This document shows positions 56,833 through 60,771 of a stretch of DNA of 60,771 nucleotides, piece by piece. How positions within the stretch are numbered: position 1 is the first letter of the stretch; every line of letters begins with the position of its first letter. The position numbers were made by a program, and so were the translations under genes. Source of the DNA: a virus; IMG/VR virus record IMGVR_UViG_3300017773_000008, positions 1 through 60,771 of that record; one strand, written 5' to 3'. Under the pieces are notes generated by a model. That model saw only the letters and a list, made by a program, of their open reading frames with translations, was not told the DNA's origin and searched no databases.

Positions 56833-59225
56833 TATTTACCTTTATTATTTTGATTTATAGTTTTGAATATTTCCATATCCATTTTGTTATCTTTATCTCG
56901 TTTATCTATCTCAAGTTGTACATTGTTCTTCTGGGCATCTATTTGTACCTCTTGTTCATCTAATCTTAACTTCTCGGCTTTCAACATAGCATCAGCCTGA
57001 TCTTTTTTAGATTTTCTCTGTACTTCCTGTGCCTTAATCTGTAGTTCAGCTTGTTGCATTTGAACAACAGGGTCTTGAGCTTTCTGTTGAGCTTGCTTTT
57101 GTGCCATCTGTTGCATATGTGCCTGAGTAAGCTGTTTACTTGCCGTAGCTACAAGTCTTGACAAGTTAACTTCTACTTCTTCAGGCAACTCTGCGTCAGG
57201 TGTAGGTAATTCAACCCCAAGCCTTTCTTCTACATCTTTACGGTATTTGTATCCAAGATGTTCAGATATATGCGCTTGCAAAGAGGCCATAATTTGTTTT
57301 GCCTGCGGGTTTTGCCCTATCATCTGGGCAACCATAGGATCTTGTAAGAAGGCCATATGTGTTTCTATATGAGCATCGTGGTCTTGATATATAAACGCTT
57401 TCATAGGTTTAGCCATTAATGCAGACATATTTTCACTTATAGGATCTGTTGGCTTTATATCATCCTTAGTTGGAACTATCTTATCAGCGTTCTTCACCCC
57501 TAGTATCTCTATCATTTGCCTATGTAACTGGGGTAGGTCGTATATTTGTGGTGCAGCTTGAGCCATCTGTAAGACCGCTTGATGCTGCACCACTCTCTGT
57601 GCCATAGTAGAACTATTGGGATCCGACACAGGGATAACGTCAATCATCATATAATCAGCCTGACGTGCGCTTACTTCACCTCTTGTTGGCTGATAGGCAT
57701 ATTCTGCTGGTGCGTACTCTGCCATAAGAGCCTTGAGCATTTTAAACTCTTGCTTCATAGCATAGTGGACACGTGCCTGTACTGCTGCCATAGGCTTCAG
57801 GGTACGCTCTAAGAGCGCTAAGGTTGTCCCTACAGGAGCATTAGCAGACATGTCAGATATGTTCATATCACTTATTGCGCCCAGTCTACGGCCTTCCTGA
57901 GTGATCTGATTCAACAATGCAAGCAATGTCTGACTTGGTTCTTTGTATGGTAGGGGCATAATATTCTCACGAATACTGCCTGACGGTACATCTACGTCCT
58001 TCCATTCTCCAGGTTCTATAGGTGCATCATCGCCTTTAATACGTAATCCTCTTGCTTTTAGACCTCCTGGGAGGTTAGCAAGTGTTCCTGCATCTACAAG
58101 CTGACGTATCAAAGAAGTTCCCGCTTTAGCGTATCCACCGATAATATGTATAAGTCCTAGTCCGTAGAATCCAAATCCTGGGACATAGACATAATGTACA
58201 AAGTGCTGTCGTTTTAACGATAATTCATCTTCTTGATCCCAATTACGCCTTATAGATAATACTTCTCCAGACCCACGATCCATAGCCACCACATAGGGTT
58301 TGGCTATATCATTCTCTGAATCATCTATACCATCTATAACCATCTCTGCATGAACTTCGTATATGCTATATCTGTCGTCATCTGTAAGAGAATACCCACC
58401 TTCTTCTGCTTTTCGTTCTTCTATATCACTGTGGTAGGGCTGTGAGTCACCAAGATCTACATCACGATAAAACCCGTTTACCTGTAATTTTCGTAACTCG
58501 TTCTTGGTTTTACGCATAACATGCGTTACACGCTCTGCTGTTTCTATATGCGATGCTCCGTAAGGCACTATCACATCCTCTGCAGGTATAAATACGGACA
58601 TTTGTCTACCCATACTTGGGTCATAATATACCTTTTTGAACGCAGAACCTGCCAAACCAAGGTTATATAGTAGTCTTTCATGCTCAGATCGGTACTCAAC
58701 CATGTTCTCTGTAAGCTGATAATTCATGTCAGACCTCACACGTTCAGAGGCTTCCATCTTCTCTTTAGTCTCCTGACCCAACACTTTTGTCTTTACAGGG
58801 CCTTGAGCAGGGAATGTTTCACTCATAGTCTCTGCTTGGAAACGAATAGCTGCTTCTGCTAACACGTTAGAGTACACTCCACAAGCGCCCTCCCACGGTT
58901 CTGTACGTTCTTCATGCTTAAAACCAAGCACATCCAGACCTTTTACAAACGTATCTGCCCAGTCTTTACGGCTCTCTACATCAGAGTCAATCAACCCTAA
59001 AAGATCGTTGGCTATACCACTTAATTGATTTTCATCTAGGGATTCAGCGATATTCTCGTCAAACTCCCCCATCATAGCACCTTCGGGTTCAGGTATAATA
59101 GTAACTTCCATGCCCCCATCATCAAGGGTAACCATGTCAGGATTGACTATTTCTACCTCTAAAGCAGAAACATCCTCGCCATTTATACCTTGAGGTGCTT
59201 GGTACATACCTTTTTCTATTGCCAT
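56832..59225 (-). CDS. Portal protein
   Basis: This 797-aa protein fits podovirus portal proteins of the P22-like group: an acidic N-terminal part, then KDWADTFVKGLDVLGFKHEERTEPW (in two stretches, about residues 86-111), MSETFPAQGPVKTKVLG (about 138-154), and a long helical C-terminal part rich in Gln and Lys (about 690-797), which in P22 forms the barrel in the head. It builds the 12-fold ring through which DNA enters and leaves. Its length and position next to the terminase are typical. Confidence 0.85.
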   Translation of the reverse strand: MAIEKGMYQAPQGINGEDVSALEVEIVNPDMVTLDDGGMEVTIIPEPEGAMMGEFDENIAESLDENQLSGIANDLLGLIDSDVESRKDWADTFVKGLDVLGFKHEERTEPWEGACGVYSNVLAEAAIRFQAETMSETFPAQGPVKTKVLGQETKEKMEASERVRSDMNYQLTENMVEYRSEHERLLYNLGLAGSAFKKVYYDPSMGRQMSVFIPAEDVIVPYGASHIETAERVTHVMRKTKNELRKLQVNGFYRDVDLGDSQPYHSDIEERKAEEGGYSLTDDDRYSIYEVHAEMVIDGIDDSENDIAKPYVVAMDRGSGEVLSIRRNWDQEDELSLKRQHFVHYVYVPGFGFYGLGLIHIIGGYAKAGTSLIRQLVDAGTLANLPGGLKARGLRIKGDDAPIEPGEWKDVDVPSGSIRENIMPLPYKEPSQTLLALLNQITQEGRRLGAISDMNISDMSANAPVGTTLALLERTLKPMAAVQARVHYAMKQEFKMLKALMAEYAPAEYAYQPTRGEVSARQADYMMIDVIPVSDPNSSTMAQRVVQHQAVLQMAQAAPQIYDLPQLHRQMIEILGVKNADKIVPTKDDIKPTDPISENMSALMAKPMKAFIYQDHDAHIETHMAFLQDPMVAQMIGQNPQAKQIMASLQAHISEHLGYKYRKDVEERLGVELPTPDAELPEEVEVNLSRLVATASKQLTQAHMQQMAQKQAQQKAQDPVVQMQQAELQIKAQEVQRKSKKDQADAMLKAEKLRLDEQEVQIDAQKNNVQLEIDKRDKDNKMDMEIFKTINQNNKGK

Positions 59226-60133
59226 TATGCTGCCTTTCTAATTGAAGCTATACCGCCTTGTGCGTATCCACGTCTACGTATTAATTCTTGTCTTGCTAAT
59301 TCAGCGTAATTAAGACCTTTTTCTCCAAGCTCAGAGTCTTCATCTAACGCATCTGTGTAATGTTCATGTTCGTGATATCCTTGATATTGTATTGGTTCTT
59401 CATTTTCTATATCTTCTCCTAAAGCTCTTAACACATCAAAACCAAAATGATCTAATTCATGGCGAGTTGTTAACCCTGTCCCTTGATCCCTTCGTAACCG
59501 TTCCATATCAGCTGCAGTGGGCATTGACCCTTCTTCCCGCAGCTGGGAAAGAGATTTTTTGGGAGGGACTGGTTTATCCATTACACCTATAATCCTCATT
59601 AATCTTTCAAAAAAACTAGGGTCATCAGGTGGGGGAGCTTTAGTTGGGACATTTCTTTTATCGTAATCAGCGCCAAACTGGTCAATATAATCTATGGTAT
59701 TTACGAGTATTTGAGGTAAACCTGTTGGGTTATCTGGAGACGTTACAGGAGAATAAACGCCACGCAAATTCGTATCATATATGCCTGGTAAATAAGCATG
59801 ATCTTTTATAAGAGCTTTTTCTACAGGAGTTTGTGCTTCGCGTTGTGTTACGGCCTTTATCACCTGCCCGTAATCTCCACCTGTTAAACGTTCGATCTCA
59901 TTTAATGCTAGTAGCGCTAGGGGGTCATCTTTTACATAACGATCCATACTAGCTCTATACTCAACATCCCCTAGACTATAAGCAGGAGCAGGGGTAAGGG
60001 TTCGTGTTTGACTGGGTTTAACCTCTTTTTTTGTTTCTCCTGCCAAATCAGTAGTAAAACGTTTACCATCATACTCAAACTCTGGTAACCCTGCTGCTCT
60101 GGCAGCTGCGAATGCTTCCCCAAAAGTCATCAA
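59225..60133 (-). CDS. Unknown late protein with HExxH motif
   Basis: This 302-aa protein sits between terL and portal. It carries HELDH (about residues 225-229, in TTRHELDHFGFDVLR), followed by GYHEHEHYTDALDEDSELG, which offers further His and Glu ligands. This suggests a zinc metallopeptidase-like protein, perhaps a head-maturation protease; alternatively it may be a structural relic. It ends in RRGYAQGGIASIRKAA, like the tails of other late products. It overlaps terL by 4 bp (ATGA) and the portal gene by 1 bp. Confidence 0.65.
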   Translation of the reverse strand: MMTFGEAFAAARAAGLPEFEYDGKRFTTDLAGETKKEVKPSQTRTLTPAPAYSLGDVEYRASMDRYVKDDPLALLALNEIERLTGGDYGQVIKAVTQREAQTPVEKALIKDHAYLPGIYDTNLRGVYSPVTSPDNPTGLPQILVNTIDYIDQFGADYDKRNVPTKAPPPDDPSFFERLMRIIGVMDKPVPPKKSLSQLREEGSMPTAADMERLRRDQGTGLTTRHELDHFGFDVLRALGEDIENEEPIQYQGYHEHEHYTDALDEDSELGEKGLNYAELARQELIRRRGYAQGGIASIRKAA

Positions 60134-60771
60134 TAATACCCAGTTCTTCTTCTAAAATACTGTGTTTCTTCAGGTTCATCGCTTGGTAGACGTATAAACC
60201 CACCCTGTCTGAAGCGCATCAGTGCCATCACGGTAGAGTCAACTAGGTCATCATGGCTCATAAACGGAAATCCTGCTATTTCTTCTACTACTTCTTCTGC
60301 CCATCGTGTTTCTGGAACCCATACAAGACCAGAGGAAACTATGTCGGTGACTGAATTAAGACGTGCTAACTTATCACCAGAACCTCTATGTGGCGTGTAC
60401 TCCTGTATCGGTATTCCCATCCTCCTCATCTCTTGGTAAAGAGCCGTTCCCGCACTCTTTTTCTCCACAATAAACGAATCTGGCTCCCATTCTCCGTATT
60501 CTTCCATAGCCAAAGCCTTCAGTTCTGGGAACTCTAATCGCTTTTTAATGCTATTTAACAGAATAATGTTGTAGTTGTCCACATCTTCGTTCAAAAATAC
60601 GCCCCAAGTCGTCAAAGCCGTGAAGTCTGCACGGTTGTGAGTTTCTGCCGCTGCGTCCAAAGACATGATAACATACTCGCATGAGGGTGGACTTTCCTGT
60701 TTCCATATCTGCCACCACTCTCGCTTGACAAGTGCAGCCTCTTCTGCTGTCGGTTCTTGCTGATACTGGGC
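60130..60771 (-). CDS. terL: Terminase large subunit, C-terminal nuclease part (cut by window edge)
   Basis: The frame is open from the right window edge (213 codons before the stop). It carries the RNase H-like nuclease triad: Asp in SLDAAAETH, Glu in VEKKSAG and Asp in SHDDLVD. The first 17 codons repeat the last 17 codons of the left-hand piece in amino-acid sequence. With the left piece they give a complete TerL. The stop overlaps the next start by 4 bp. Confidence 0.93.
   Translation of the reverse strand, partial: AQYQQEPTAEEAALVKREWWQIWKQESPPSCEYVIMSLDAAAETHNRADFTALTTWGVFLNEDVDNYNIILLNSIKKRLEFPELKALAMEEYGEWEPDSFIVEKKSAGTALYQEMRRMGIPIQEYTPHRGSGDKLARLNSVTDIVSSGLVWVPETRWAEEVVEEIAGFPFMSHDDLVDSTVMALMRFRQGGFIRLPSDEPEETQYFRRRTGYY
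60721..60771. repeat. Right copy of the 51-bp coding overlap between window ends
   Basis: This segment aligns to 1-51 with 43 of 51 bases identical and an identical peptide. The longest exact run is 17 bp (60740-60756), and the last 14 bp of the window are also exact. Confidence 0.85.

Noticed and set aside
1-60771. Direct terminal repeat at the ends
   Set aside because: The 51-bp ends are only 84% identical and lie within one coding gene, so they are not a packaging repeat.

Overview
The window looks like a complete, or nearly complete, tailed-phage genome that is circular or circularly permuted and has been opened inside the large terminase gene. The N-terminal two thirds of TerL lies on the minus strand at 1-963 and the C-terminal third at 60130-60771. 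The two window edges share 17 codons (51 bp) that encode identical residues but differ at 8 synonymous positions. Joined there, the halves give a TerL of about 517 aa. The structural set (portal, SU10-type adaptor, a tail-nozzle-like protein, several very large internal proteins and no tape measure) points to a podovirus. The AT-leaning sequence and the many gene families and C-terminal tails I associate with uncultured marine phages suggest a marine bacterial host. No integrase, phage RNA polymerase or tRNA gene was seen, so transcription probably uses host sigma70 RNA polymerase; near-consensus promoters are visible.

Layout. A divergent regulatory region (1556-1884) separates two transcription units. 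The rightward early and replication arm (1885-20038, plus strand) starts with a monocistronic gene that may encode the regulator, ended by a strong terminator. A 660-bp gene-free segment (2404-3063) follows, with TGTTACA iterons and tandem repeats; it is the best replication-origin candidate. Next comes an unusual cassette (3064-9017): a zinc-ribbon protein, a DUF3150-like protein, a MoxR-type AAA+ ATPase, a 26-aa membrane microprotein, a VWA/HExxH protein and three unknown proteins. Its genes are punctuated by copies of a 17-bp palindrome, GTTAGGG-NNN-CCCTAAC. Nine copies lie in the first 9 kb and I found no other full copies. Then follow recombination and replication genes: VRR-NUC nuclease, DUF6378-like protein, family A DNA polymerase, PD-(D/E)XK nuclease, SNF2-type helicase, HTH protein, SSB, and a primase-helicase preceded by a pseudoknot-like RNA leader. 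The arm ends at a rho-independent terminator (20083-20111).

The leftward late arm (minus strand) starts at a consensus-like promoter near 1600. It runs through terS and terL, wraps across the window edges, and continues down from 60771 to 20110. In transcription order it encodes the terminase, a HExxH protein, portal, a small protein, a GroES-like co-chaperonin, scaffold, major capsid and other head proteins. Then come a run of small basic proteins that share C-terminal tails, the adaptor and tail proteins, a repetitive fibre of 1356 aa with a glycine-rich adhesin, and a lysis and membrane-protein block with holin and GH108 lysozyme. It ends with the nozzle protein and five large internal (ejection) proteins, the last of 1942 aa with a HExxH motif.

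How it fits together. Early products would modify the host and copy the DNA. Late products package DNA, build the head and tail, lyse the host and, on the next infection, inject internal proteins. The most novel-looking signals are the palindrome array over the AAA+/VWA cassette, the pseudoknot leader of the primase gene, and the shared C-terminal tails in the late region.
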